Of a DNA stretch of 53,814 nt, positions 44,480 to 52,292 are shown one piece after another. The notes beneath the pieces are model-generated. The model saw only the letters and a program-made list of their open reading frames with translations. It made no database searches and was not told the DNA's origin. The position numbers and the translations under genes are program-made. The stretch lies in contig CAYPIE010000037.1 in NCBI GenBank assembly GCA_964410665.1, positions 1-53,814 of the forward strand, given 5' to 3'. Origin of the DNA: CAYPIE01 sp964410665 (GTDB lineage: Bacteria > Planctomycetota > Planctomycetia > Gemmatales > Gemmataceae). Each line of letters begins with the position of its first letter. The stretch's first letter is position 1.

Positions 44480-45157
44480 TCATTGGGACGCAGGGTTTTC
44501 TTTCGAATTGTGTCCCCTGTATAGTGTGAGCGCGATCAGCCCCAGCACAATCTCCAGGGCCGCATAAACGACAAGCAGCCAGTGCGGCATACCGTCCAGG
44601 ATGAAACTCAGTAATCGTCCGGCAGCAAGTCCGAGCATGAACACTGCGCAAGCGGCAAGCGCCGGACCCGCCATGGACCTCCTGAAGGCACCGCACAACC
44701 AAAACACGCCCATTCCCAAGTAGAGCCCCATCACCGCACGCATGATGTGAGTGTGGTTGATCGTATCGACCTTGATGCCGAAGAGGGCGTCCAGGGTGAT
44801 CGATGGCTTGGCTCCATAGCTTAGTGCGATCGGCACCAACCCGATAGTACAGAAGATCAGAAAAGCGCAAGTTCTCATGCTTTCATTCATCATGATGTCG
44901 TTTCTGCGTAATTGTCGTAACCGTCTTTGGAACGCCGATTGCACGGGTCTCCGACGCCAGCCAGCATTCCAGGGGACCGTTGACCCGGGGTCAAGTGCGA
45001 ATAGCGTCACCGAACAGGTTCGTCAACGAGCAAGCTTACAACGGGTGTTCGGACCGCGGGGTTTGCCCTTTCGTCGGGCCATGGGTTGGTTCGTCGCAGA
45101 GACCATGGGTCTGGCCCAGAGGCAGCCATGCTCTGCAAGATGGGCTTCGCGAGACGC
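44250..45157. repeat. 28-bp inverted repeat flanking the DUF4345 gene
   Basis: Arm 44250-44277 (GCGTCTTGCGAAGCCCATCT...) and arm 45130-45157 are reverse complements at 27 of 28 positions, with the gene at 44480-44893 between. A related but weaker pair lies at 44292-44327 and 44384-44419. I see no terminal target duplication, so it may be paired repeats rather than a true transposon. Confidence 0.75.
44480..44893 (-). CDS. DUF4345-family membrane protein
   Basis: 137 residues from the first ATG of a pair (44893, 44890); upstream codons belong to the repeat. Four predicted helices: near 7-25, 45-65, 75-95 and 98-120. MRTCAFLIFCTIGLVPIAL, FGIKVDTINHTHIMRAVMGL and YLGMGVFWLCGAF fit the DUF4345 pattern of small four-helix membrane proteins of unknown role. 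It lies between the arms of the inverted repeat and the 121-bp direct repeat, so it may be cargo. It has no operon partner. Confidence 0.78.
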   Translation of the reverse strand: MMNESMRTCAFLIFCTIGLVPIALSYGAKPSITLDALFGIKVDTINHTHIMRAVMGLYLGMGVFWLCGAFRRSMAGPALAACAVFMLGLAAGRLLSFILDGMPHWLLVVYAALEIVLGLIALTLYRGHNSKENPASQ

Positions 45158-45227
45158 CTACGCTCACGAAGGAAGGAACTCAACGATTGCAGTGATGAAT
45201 GACTGGAAAACGGGGCAACTCGGGTGA

Positions 45228-45496
45228 TTTAAGGGGCTCAGCAAGGATACACAGCTCACCATCGATCGTGACCTCAAGGCAGCCGGGATACCAATTCAAG
45301 ATGAGCAGGGGCGGTGGTTTGATTTCCATGCCCTGCGCGTTCAGTTCGCCACCGACCTTGAACGCGCCGGCGTTTCTGTGCAAGTTGCCCAGCGCCTCCT
45401 TGGCCACTCCAACCCACGCTTGACCATCGCCGTGTATACATGCGGCGAATTGACCGAACTGTCCAAAGCACTCGAATACCTCAAGCGGCTGGGTGA
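45228..45496 (+). pseudogene. C-terminal fragment of a tyrosine recombinase/integrase
   Basis: In frame from 45228 (after a TGA at 45225-45227), the translation includes DLKAAGIPIQDEQGRWFDFH, then ALRVQFATDLERAG, AQRLLGHSNPRLTIAVYT and LEYLKRL. HALR, LGHSN and the Tyr of VYT are the last catalytic motifs of the tyrosine recombinase family. No start codon or N-terminal domain is present, and after about 45490 the frame reads antisense through the truncated porin. It is a relic of a mobile element; the junction with the porin lies at a short shared sequence (AAGCGGCTG, 45483-45491). Confidence 0.8.
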
Positions 45497-46054
45497 GCAA
45501 GAAGTTGGTGATGAACAGCGCGCCCGGGTCGCTGGGCTGTGGGGGGACAGTCGAAGCCGCGATGGGGGGGTGAAGGCACCCGTTCGCAGGCCAACGTTAC
45601 CGAACTCTCCGTACCAGTGCTCGGCCCGGATGAGCAACGAGCCGCCCGGTAAGCCTCCCAACTTTCCGAGATCAAAGATCAAGTCGTACTCACCGCGACC
45701 CGTGTACTCGAAGGTATCCCCCTGATCCAGCGGGGACGGGACCGGAGCGTTGATGCCACCCCCCAGGCCGAACGCGAAGTGGGTCGATCGTCCCGCGAAT
45801 GTGACCCCGCACTCCTCCATGGCTGTCCGGTAACCGTGCCAATCGCCCGTCAAGCGGGGACGAGTCAAGATGCTGGCACAACCCGCGTCGCTCGCCAAGG
45901 ATTCCTCGGGAACCGACTCCAGCCAGGTGACGGATCCCCCGCAGTCGGTACAGCCATCCAGGCTTTCGCCGGCGCCCGACTGCGCGGATGCCGCCAGCGA
46001 ACCGGCGAAGAACACCCCGAGTAGGCACACACTCCTGACTATCACTTTTTGCAT
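45483..46054 (-). pseudogene. Truncated OprB porin copy A, with frameshift
   Basis: The start (MQKVIVRSVCLLGVFF) and first 150 or so residues are the same as the intact porin downstream. In the run of seven G (45564-45570) one base is missing relative to the intact gene, so the frame breaks; the normal frame resumes as TPPIAASTVPPQPSDPGALF and ITNFLLTQPL, then the gene ends against the integrase fragment. Only 40% of the porin remains. Bases 45600-46068 are identical to 47519-47987. The missing base could be a homopolymer sequencing error, but the lost 3' end is real. Confidence 0.88.
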
Positions 46055-46068
46055 CTTGAACTCCTTTT
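45600..46068. repeat. 469-bp exact duplicate (other copy 47519-47987)
   Basis: Reading both copies side by side (offset 1919), I see no difference over these 469 bases; the base just before (45599, A against G) and just after (46069, T against C) differ. It covers the porin ribosome site, signal peptide and first 150 codons. The flanks are only loosely similar on the coding side and unrelated on the upstream side, where the MITE begins. Confidence 0.9.
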
Positions 46069-46251
46069 TAATTCTACTGTGCGGGATATTTTCGGGGAAA
46101 AGCATGAGAATAGGCAAAATAGGCCAAAATTGAGCTTTTGCCGGGGTTTTCTCAGTCCCAAAATCTCGGCTGCCCTCTCAATCGGGTTTCGGCTGAGAAA
46201 GGGGCCAAATCCGCCAATTCTTCGCTCCCGAAAGCCACACAGTAGAATTAA
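46068..46251. mobile_element. MITE-like element with perfect 14-bp terminal inverted repeats
   Basis: TTAATTCTACTGTG at 46068-46081 and CACAGTAGAATTAA at 46238-46251 are exact reverse complements; inside them CGGGATATTTTCGGGG and CTCCCGAAAGCC continue the match imperfectly. TTAA or TA may be the target duplication. The 184 bp has no coding potential and is A/T-richer than the neighbours. It lies immediately upstream of the truncated porin, exactly where the 469-bp identity stops. The family of the helper transposase cannot be told; TA-specific families are candidates. Confidence 0.75.
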
Positions 46252-46563
46252 GACCGCATCTTCGCACTTTTCACGGCCAGAAGGTTCCTTCGTGCCTTCT
46301 GGCTCCTTGTCGTCTGGGGCTACGAATCCGTGTTCGCACGAGTATTCAAGCCATGACAACCCATCGAAGCGGGGCACAGCGAGACCTCCATGCAGCCCCC
46401 CCCCTGACCGATTCAGTTTCACCCGCCCAGGCCGGCGAACCACCCGAGAATGGAGAGGTAACTGGAGCAATCAGCGGGTCATGCCCGGCATGTGCTCTCG
46501 GGTCGCTCTGCCCACAGAGGTATTGGTTCGCATTCTCGCAACCCCGATGCCTCAACGGGGCCA
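46252..46563. other. Intergenic, 312 bp
   Basis: A short hairpin (CCAGAAGG 46277-46284 with CCTTCTGG 46295-46302) is the only structure. It lies well past the stop of the intact porin. No gene is evident. Confidence 0.4.
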
Positions 46564-47973
46564 TCAGAAGGTAATGTTCAGTCGGACACCGCCGATGTAG
46601 GCCGTCTCGGCGATGACCCCGTTGCCCGGCTTGACGATCTGGAAGTCGGGCGTGACGTTCAGCCACGGGGTCGCCTGCCAGTTGTAGAAGATTTCCATCC
46701 CCCAGCCGTCACGGGGCCCGAACACCGCCCGAGGAACTGGCCCGAATTCTCGGCTGGTCCCGGTGTAGTACCAGCCGATCCCGAACCGGTCGCCGCGGTT
46801 CGTCCCAATGGGACTGTTCCCGCCGATGCCCGCGCTCAAGAAGTACCGGAATGGGGTGGGATTGGCGTCGCTGATCGAGGCCCTGCCGAACACGCCCCAA
46901 CCCTTCGTCGGCTTGTCCGAGTAGACCTTCAGGTACTGGTCGAAGCCGTAGTAGATCGTGTACGAGTCCCGGATGGTGGGCACGCCCGGGATCGTCGGGT
47001 AGGGGTACTGTCCGGGCGGGGGTTCGGTGAATCTCAAATCCACTAGATTGACGTGTTTCCAGATGCCACCAACGTGGTGCTCGCCCGGCATAGAGAAGAA
47101 GTTCGTCTTGACTTGTACCTCGCCGCCGACGATGACCCCTTTTGAAAAGAGATCGTTCAGACGAAAGAAGTCAGTGGTGCGATCCTGGGGGTCATACACA
47201 TACACGGAAATCGCACCCCACTTCTGCGGAAGAGCCACGCCGGCCGTGAAGGAACTGTAGGGCAAGGCCAACAGAAACGCCGGGTTGGCAATCAGTGCCT
47301 GGTTGATAAACTGAGATGTCCCGTCACCGCCCGCGAAGATGTCCTGATCGGCTCCCCCGAGCACATCTTTCTTGCCGGCGAAGACGACCAGTTTCTCCGA
47401 AAGCGGCTGCGTCAGGAGAAAATTGGTGATAAACGGAACGCCCGGGTCGTTGGGCGAAACAGGTGTGAACGCGGGGAAAACCGGCGGGACGAACGCCCCA
47501 CTCCCCAGGGAGACGTTGCCGAACTCTCCGTACCAGTGCTCGGCCCGGATGAGCAACGAGCCGCCCGGTAAGCCTCCCAACTTTCCGAGATCAAAGATCA
47601 AGTCGTACTCACCGCGACCCGTGTACTCGAAGGTATCCCCCTGATCCAGCGGGGACGGGACCGGAGCGTTGATGCCACCCCCCAGGCCGAACGCGAAGTG
47701 GGTCGATCGTCCCGCGAATGTGACCCCGCACTCCTCCATGGCTGTCCGGTAACCGTGCCAATCGCCCGTCAAGCGGGGACGAGTCAAGATGCTGGCACAA
47801 CCCGCGTCGCTCGCCAAGGATTCCTCGGGAACCGACTCCAGCCAGGTGACGGATCCCCCGCAGTCGGTACAGCCATCCAGGCTTTCGCCGGCGCCCGACT
47901 GCGCGGATGCCGCCAGCGAACCGGCGAAGAACACCCCGAGTAGGCACACACTCCTGACTATCACTTTTTGCAT
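46564..47973 (-). CDS. OprB-type carbohydrate-selective porin (intact)
   Basis: 469 residues. AAGGAG-like sequence AAAAGGAGTTC precedes the ATG at 47973. Signal peptide VCLLGVFFAGSLAASAQ, then a short segment with CTDC, then TRPRLTGDWHGYRTAMEECG, VTFAGRSTHFAFGLGGGINA and GSLLIRAEHWYGEFGNV, all typical of the OprB family. NFLLTQPLSEKLVVFAGKKD and the aromatic-ended strands follow, ending PDFQIVKPGNGVIAETAYIG and LNITF, with the terminal Phe of outer-membrane proteins. Its first 150 codons are duplicated exactly in the truncated copy upstream of its 3' end. It serves as the reference for the pseudogenes at 22871 and 45483. Confidence 0.9.
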   Translation of the reverse strand: MQKVIVRSVCLLGVFFAGSLAASAQSGAGESLDGCTDCGGSVTWLESVPEESLASDAGCASILTRPRLTGDWHGYRTAMEECGVTFAGRSTHFAFGLGGGINAPVPSPLDQGDTFEYTGRGEYDLIFDLGKLGGLPGGSLLIRAEHWYGEFGNVSLGSGAFVPPVFPAFTPVSPNDPGVPFITNFLLTQPLSEKLVVFAGKKDVLGGADQDIFAGGDGTSQFINQALIANPAFLLALPYSSFTAGVALPQKWGAISVYVYDPQDRTTDFFRLNDLFSKGVIVGGEVQVKTNFFSMPGEHHVGGIWKHVNLVDLRFTEPPPGQYPYPTIPGVPTIRDSYTIYYGFDQYLKVYSDKPTKGWGVFGRASISDANPTPFRYFLSAGIGGNSPIGTNRGDRFGIGWYYTGTSREFGPVPRAVFGPRDGWGMEIFYNWQATPWLNVTPDFQIVKPGNGVIAETAYIGGVRLNITF

Positions 47974-47987
47974 CTTGAACTCCTTTT

Positions 47988-48314
47988 CAAGAGGATTCCT
48001 GTCCCTCTAAAGTTCGTCAACCGAGACGACATCCCGCGCTTGCTTGTCGTCCTGAATGATCCGACTCATTCGCGAAGGAGTGTTGCAACAAGCACAATCC
48101 CGTCAGGCTGAACACGCATCCGCTTCCCGACTCCGAGGTCTTCGGCCCTTTCGCGATCGGCTCACGAGGCGGAGAGTTGAGCGTTTTCTCAACTGTCGTT
48201 CGAATTCTTTCAGTAGAGAGCCAAAGGTTGCCGATTATCTGGATCGTTCCGAGAGAATCCTGTTCTCCCGTCCTTCGACCGGAGATGGACTTAACCGAGG
48301 TAGGGTCAACGGAC
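47988..48314. other. Intergenic, 327 bp
   Basis: It separates the intact porin (minus strand) from the OprP fragment (plus strand), so it probably held two divergent promoters. No palindromic family arm or convincing ORF is present. Confidence 0.4.
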
Positions 48315-48665
48315 ATGATGATCCTTACCAGTCAAGCTGCCCAGCTCCGTAGGCTGCCAATGGCATTCATGGCGTTGATTGTCTGCCTGGGTTCGGGATC
48401 GCGTTTAGTTGCCGACGATTTGGTGGGCGAGCGACCCGCTGATCGAAACCCCCACGGAGTTCAGCTATCCGGGGGCCAACTTGACAGCACCGCACCACCT
48501 CCCCCGTCGGCTCCGGGAACCGCCAGTCCCCCGACCACGAGCGAACTCCTGGAACTGATTCAGAAACAACAGCAACAGATCGATGCCCTCACGAAGACAT
48601 CGCACTTTCGTTGGTACGCGACTGACGCGTATAGATCGCACAACGTTCAACGTGCTGAGGCATGA
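48315..48665 (+). pseudogene. N-terminal fragment of an OprP/OprO-type porin
   Basis: From ATG 48315 (or 48360) it encodes a signal peptide (FMALIVCLGSGSRLVADD), a Pro/Ser-rich linker and the coiled-coil motif TTSELLELIQKQQQQIDAL, matching TNRELLELLKAQQRQIDAL of the intact porin at 23898. After about 48600 the similarity stops and the codons read antisense through the toxin tail until a stop at 48663-48665. The whole barrel is missing. The break point is in or near the same place where the toxin's C-terminal extension ends. Confidence 0.82.
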
Positions 48666-49038
48666 AACGAAACCAAACGATACAAGCTTCAATAACAATT
48701 GAGACATTGTATGCGACTGGCTTCTTCGATGCATCAAGCCGTTCCCGCCAGTAGCCTGGCTTCAAACTTGTGTGGGCCAAGGCAACAACGAAGACGGTTT
48801 CACCACGAATTACGTATGCGCGCACGAACGGATATTTCTGACATCGGAATCCGCGAGTTCCGTGGAAATAGGCTGCCCACGCCTCCGGCAATCTTTGCAG
48901 CAATTCTTCGGCTGCGGTGATGAGTGTTCGAAGCTCCGAACCGGCACGATCATCCCGATCGCGATACCATGCGATGGCGTCACGGATCTCCCGGATTGCC
49001 GCAGGATGAAATTCAATCTGGAATTTCGGTTTCGCCAT
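48589..49038 (-). CDS. RelE/ParE-type toxin with an aberrant C-terminal extension
   Basis: 149 residues. MAKPKFQIEFHPAAIREIRD, AIAWYRDRDDRAGSELRTL, GTRGFRCQKYPFVRAYVIRG and VFVVALAHTSLKPGYWRERL make a complete ParE/RelE fold of about 105 residues, usual for the family, which act as mRNA interferases or gyrase poisons. The last 44 residues are not part of the fold and run into the reverse complement of the OprP fragment, so the original stop seems to have been lost by recombination. The start overlaps the antitoxin end (49013-49038), as in normal modules. Confidence 0.8.
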   Translation of the reverse strand: MAKPKFQIEFHPAAIREIRDAIAWYRDRDDRAGSELRTLITAAEELLQRLPEAWAAYFHGTRGFRCQKYPFVRAYVIRGETVFVVALAHTSLKPGYWRERLDASKKPVAYNVSIVIEACIVWFRFMPQHVERCAIYTRQSRTNESAMSS

Positions 49039-49260
49039 CGATCATCTTCCATGCTTCGGATGACGGAACTGCTTTCACACGCCCGCTGTCTAGATCTTCG
49101 ACTCGCCGGCCAATCTCGGCCGCCCATGCATCACGGATTTCGGGGGGCCGTTGTCAGTTGGACCTTCCAGACTCGCCAAAATCGCATTTGCAACGACAGC
49201 CCGCTCTTGGGGAGAGAGCCGCAGCGCGGAGGCGATCAATGGTTGAGTTGCTTCGGACAT
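49013..49260 (-). pseudogene. Addiction-module antitoxin (PF09720-like), frameshifted
   Basis: AAAGGGG precedes the ATG at 49260. The first 40 residues are MSEATQPLIASALRLSPQER, then AVVANAILASLEG; after GPP the frame breaks in a run of six G (49142-49147). Restoring one base gives PEIRDAWAAEIGRRVEDLDS, GRVKAVPSSEAWKMIDGETE and a stop at 49013-49015, a complete antitoxin of about 82 residues in the 'addiction module protein' family. As written it ends early at a TAG. The position directly before and overlapping the ParE-like toxin confirms the pairing. It may be a real mutation or a homopolymer error. Confidence 0.82.
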
Positions 49261-49478
49261 GCCGAACCCCTTTGCTTTCGTCCTGATACGGGTATTTTAT
49301 TCTGCCTACCGACCCAAGTCGAATGGCGGCTTGGACGACTCTCGGGCAGCATCCACTGGGCCTCACGAATCAGGCTCGCTGGTTGACAGGCGAGTGTTAA
49401 TCAGAACGCGAATTGTTCGTCGCGGCGAAAAAATGGGACCAGGACGCAGAGGCAATGCACATCGCTTGGGGACAGCTC

Positions 49479-49694
49479 ATGAATACTCTTTGGGGAACAC
49501 TGATGGCTGCGGCTGGCCTGTTCATGTTGGCCTGCGGTACCACGAAAAGCGAGTTCTTTATCTATCGACTGATGGTCGCACGCTCGAGACTTCTCTGGGG
49601 CCAAGGCGACTTAGTCCACCGTTTCTACCAAGTCAGTGGGCTAATCATCGCTGCTCTTGGAGTCTTGTGGGCATTGGGAATCATCTGGAGCTAG
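49479..49694 (+). CDS. Small membrane protein, 71 aa
   Basis: MNTLWGTLMAAAGLFMLACG begins it; GGGGA is 6 bases before ATG 49479 (an in-frame ATG at 49455 has a weaker site). Two helices, near 4-20 and 50-68 (VSGLIIAALGVLWALGIIW), flank a basic loop (IYRLMVARSRLLWGQ). No family recognised. It is on the plus strand between the toxin locus and the sigma-linked operon. Confidence 0.6.
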   Translation: MNTLWGTLMAAAGLFMLACGTTKSEFFIYRLMVARSRLLWGQGDLVHRFYQVSGLIIAALGVLWALGIIWS

Positions 49695-49895
49695 ACAGCT
49701 AGGACTGGGTGTTCGCTGCACACATCTCCAGATTTGTGTCTGCTTCTCGTGAAGAATGCGCTGAAGCGAGCTCGCGTACTCCAGGTAGGCGATGCAACCG
49801 AAGCACGCCAAGTGGCCAGGTGTTGAAGCTGCTTGTGGCCTCTCCCACGCCCTTGGCTTCCCGCCTTGTGTCAGAGTCGATCGGGCCGAAGGTTG

Positions 49896-51011
49896 CTATC
49901 GACCAGCGAAGTGAGCTAGCCCGGCTCCTCCGCTTCTTGTCTGTTGATTCGATAAGAGAGCACGGCGATGACCGGTACTCGTACCGCGACGTGACGAATT
50001 CCTCGTGCCTGCTGACGTGTCAGCATCTCGCAACTCCGCCTCCAGTTTCTCGATGCGGGCGTCGACTTCTGCGTGCTTTTCGTTCGCCCGGCCAACTGAC
50101 GGCGTCATTAGTCGAATTAGTGGATTGGACGAGCGTTGCATTGCCTTTTCCAGTCGGTCGAACTCCTTGCTTGCTTCGGGAAGCGGCAGCTTTGACGCTT
50201 CAATCATCTTGCCGTATCCAGCATGGAACTCTTCAAACCGCTGCATCCGTTCCTTCTTGGTTCCCGCAAGGATGGCCTCCAGCTCGGGTGAATCGTCCTC
50301 GACGCCCAATGACTTCAGCACCGTGCGAGCCTTCTCGGTTTCGACCGTCATGATCGGTCTCATCCATTCGGCAAACACGTTCCGCTCATAACTCATGGCC
50401 CGGGCGAACGTTGTTCGAGCCGGAAGCTCCGACAGCGCTACGACGAACCGGGCACGGGAGGGAGCACCGAGTTTCGGCTGCAGCGATCGGGCCGCGTCTA
50501 CTACCAATGACTCGATTGAGTCGCCGACGAGCATTTGCACGAGGAAACCTTCGTCGACGTTGCGAGCAAGGAGCAACGCCCGTGCAAAGTGATCGACCGC
50601 CGCTTCTGGATTGCCTGACTCCACGTCCATCTTCGCTTGTAGAACCAACAGCCGCGCGAGCAGCCGTGCCTTGCCCAAGTGTGGAAGTAGCGTAGCTGGT
50701 CCATTTTCGATGAACTCCCAACGACACGGCGTATCAGGCGTCAGATGGGAGATCAATCGCATGGCCGTCTTGCTACCTTTAAGGAGAGACCTTGCGTCAA
50801 CCACCTGCCCTGAACCTTTCTCAAGGTTGTTGAGCAGCTTCGTATCCTTTTCACTCAGCTCTGGCAGCAACGCAAATGCTTGCCAGTACAACAAGGCTGC
50901 GTTGTTCACCTTGGTAGGTGCTGTGAAGGGCTCTTCACCACAGAGTCGCCCAGTGACGGAACCACAAAACAAAAGCGTCGCAATCAGTAGATGAATCGAG
51001 CGTCGTAACAT
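49896..51011 (-). CDS. Exported protein of unknown function, last gene of a sigma operon
   Basis: 371 residues. Signal peptide IHLLIATLLFCGSVTGRLCG. The mature part is helical: NAALLYWQAFALLPELSEKD, MDVESGNPEAAVDHFARALL, SRARFVVALSELPARTTFAR and LEKLEAELRDA-like charged ends. It resembles planctomycete proteins that count work over 'N-A-LLYWQAFALLP' followed by helical repeats, but I know no function. The last 40 residues (from AGTRNSSRRGTSTG on) are Arg/Ser/Gly-rich and unlike the rest, so the true end may be shorter or frameshifted. It follows the putative anti-sigma gene by 58 bp. Confidence 0.65.
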   Translation of the reverse strand: MLRRSIHLLIATLLFCGSVTGRLCGEEPFTAPTKVNNAALLYWQAFALLPELSEKDTKLLNNLEKGSGQVVDARSLLKGSKTAMRLISHLTPDTPCRWEFIENGPATLLPHLGKARLLARLLVLQAKMDVESGNPEAAVDHFARALLLARNVDEGFLVQMLVGDSIESLVVDAARSLQPKLGAPSRARFVVALSELPARTTFARAMSYERNVFAEWMRPIMTVETEKARTVLKSLGVEDDSPELEAILAGTKKERMQRFEEFHAGYGKMIEASKLPLPEASKEFDRLEKAMQRSSNPLIRLMTPSVGRANEKHAEVDARIEKLEAELRDADTSAGTRNSSRRGTSTGHRRALLSNQQTRSGGAGLAHFAGR

Positions 51012-51069
51012 GGTGGATACCTCTTCGCGAATGAGTAATGAGTGAAGCTAAGGCCGTCAGACGCCAACG

Positions 51070-51519
51070 CTACGGCCATATTGCGTGTGCGAGATTGGGA
51101 CCGGGTACGTCCGGAAGTAGTGTTCTCGCATGGTAGTCGAGTAGTTCTTCCAGACTACGGGGGTCATTCCCAATCGCGCGGTTATAAGCGATCAGCGAAG
51201 GTCCGGGGTATTCATCTCTTTGCTCATCGGGTGATTCTACGACAGGGCTGGCAATCTCGTGATTGGACGGAGCGGGGTCTCCACGGAGAGGCCAGTTTCG
51301 CACCACCCCAAATGCAATCAAGACGAGTGCGGCGACGGCAGCGAACGGCACGAATAACTTGAGCGAGCCCCCACGTCGTGGCTGTGGTCCGTCGTCATGG
51401 GGCGCCGGTCGGTCCAGACGTTTGCGAAGCGACTCGATGAATTCGTCCGAAAGCTCTCGAGGCCTCAGGACTCGAAGCTCTTCTTCAATGGGATCGCGTT
51501 CACTCGCATTGTCATTCAT
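51070..51519 (-). CDS. Putative anti-sigma factor-like membrane protein
   Basis: 149 residues from ATG 51519, which overlaps the sigma stop by four bases (ATGA). The N-terminal 55 residues are charged (DPIEEELRVLRPRELSDEFI, then ESLRKRLDRP), one membrane helix lies near 58-74 (FVPFAAVAALVLIAFGVV), and the outer part is short and polar, with PSLIAYNRAIGNDPRSLEEL. Topology (cytoplasmic N-terminus, one helix) and position after an ECF gene fit an anti-sigma factor, but I do not see the zinc-binding H-x3-C-x2-C signature, so the role is inferred from context only. Confidence 0.6.
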   Translation of the reverse strand: MNDNASERDPIEEELRVLRPRELSDEFIESLRKRLDRPAPHDDGPQPRRGGSLKLFVPFAAVAALVLIAFGVVRNWPLRGDPAPSNHEIASPVVESPDEQRDEYPGPSLIAYNRAIGNDPRSLEELLDYHARTLLPDVPGPNLAHAIWP

Positions 51520-52013
51520 GTCATCTCGCTGTCGCTTAACACCTTGCGCAAGTTCTCGAAAGCACAACGGTAACGACTGGCGACCGTGCCGGGCGGAGTG
51601 GATGTGACCTCGGCGATTTGCGCAAAGGTCAAAGCTGACCAAACCTTCAGTGCAACCACCTCTGCTTGCTCCACGGGAAGCTGGGCGAGTACAGCCTCTA
51701 TCTGTTGACGTCGTTCCTCATGCTCCAAGTCGCAGGCGAATTGCGGTGATTCGCACCGCCTGGCCCCGTGTGTATCCTCACGAGCTTCGCGGGCTTGCCG
51801 ACTCCTTGCGGCGTCGACAGCCAAGTTCCGCACGGTTTGATAAAGGTAGGCTCGCGGATCGCGAACACCATCGCGAGTTCGCTCGATGCGGATAAAAGAC
51901 TCCTGAACCAACTCCTCGGCTTCGGCATGGTCCGAGCACCATCGGCGTGCGAACAGCACGAGTCTGGGCCCGATTGCCGCGATCCAATCCTCCCAATTCT
52001 GCGAGTCTTCCAA
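51516..52013 (-). CDS. ECF sigma-70 factor of an operon with a putative anti-sigma gene
   Basis: 165 residues with TTG start at 52013; AAAAGGTAG precedes it. Region 2: LVLFARRWCSDHAEAEELVQ, then ESFIRIERTRDG and DPRAYLYQTVRNLAVDAAR. Region 4: LAQLPVEQAEVVALKVWSAL, TFAQIAEVTSTPPGTVASRY and RCAFENLRKVL. This is an ordinary ECF factor, unlike the PF07638 type at 33251 and 34824. The next gene starts in its stop codon, so they are co-translated. Its target promoters are unknown; autoregulation is usual for such operons. Confidence 0.9.
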   Translation of the reverse strand: MEDSQNWEDWIAAIGPRLVLFARRWCSDHAEAEELVQESFIRIERTRDGVRDPRAYLYQTVRNLAVDAARSRQAREAREDTHGARRCESPQFACDLEHEERRQQIEAVLAQLPVEQAEVVALKVWSALTFAQIAEVTSTPPGTVASRYRCAFENLRKVLSDSEMT

Positions 52014-52292
52014 GCGTGCTACCTTTTCGGCTGCAATTGTAGACGGAGCCGGTCACCGGATTTATTCGCTGAGACCGAGAAATATCCGCTGGCTCGAACA
52101 GCGGTACGACCGTCACTGGTGGTTGAAACCCTGGGTCATTGCCCATGGAGACGGCTCAGCAGCCCGATCAACGATCAATGCCTCAAGCCGGATGAACCAT
52201 CCGTCACATTTGAAAGTCCGACGCCTGAGCACATTCGATCTGATAGATGCCATCAGTTTCCCCATATGCCTGGAGGCTCTCTCCTCCGGGCG

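Noticed and set aside
44250..45157. DUF4345 locus as a complete transposon
   Set aside because: There is no transposase and no visible target duplication; the arms could be paired repeats.
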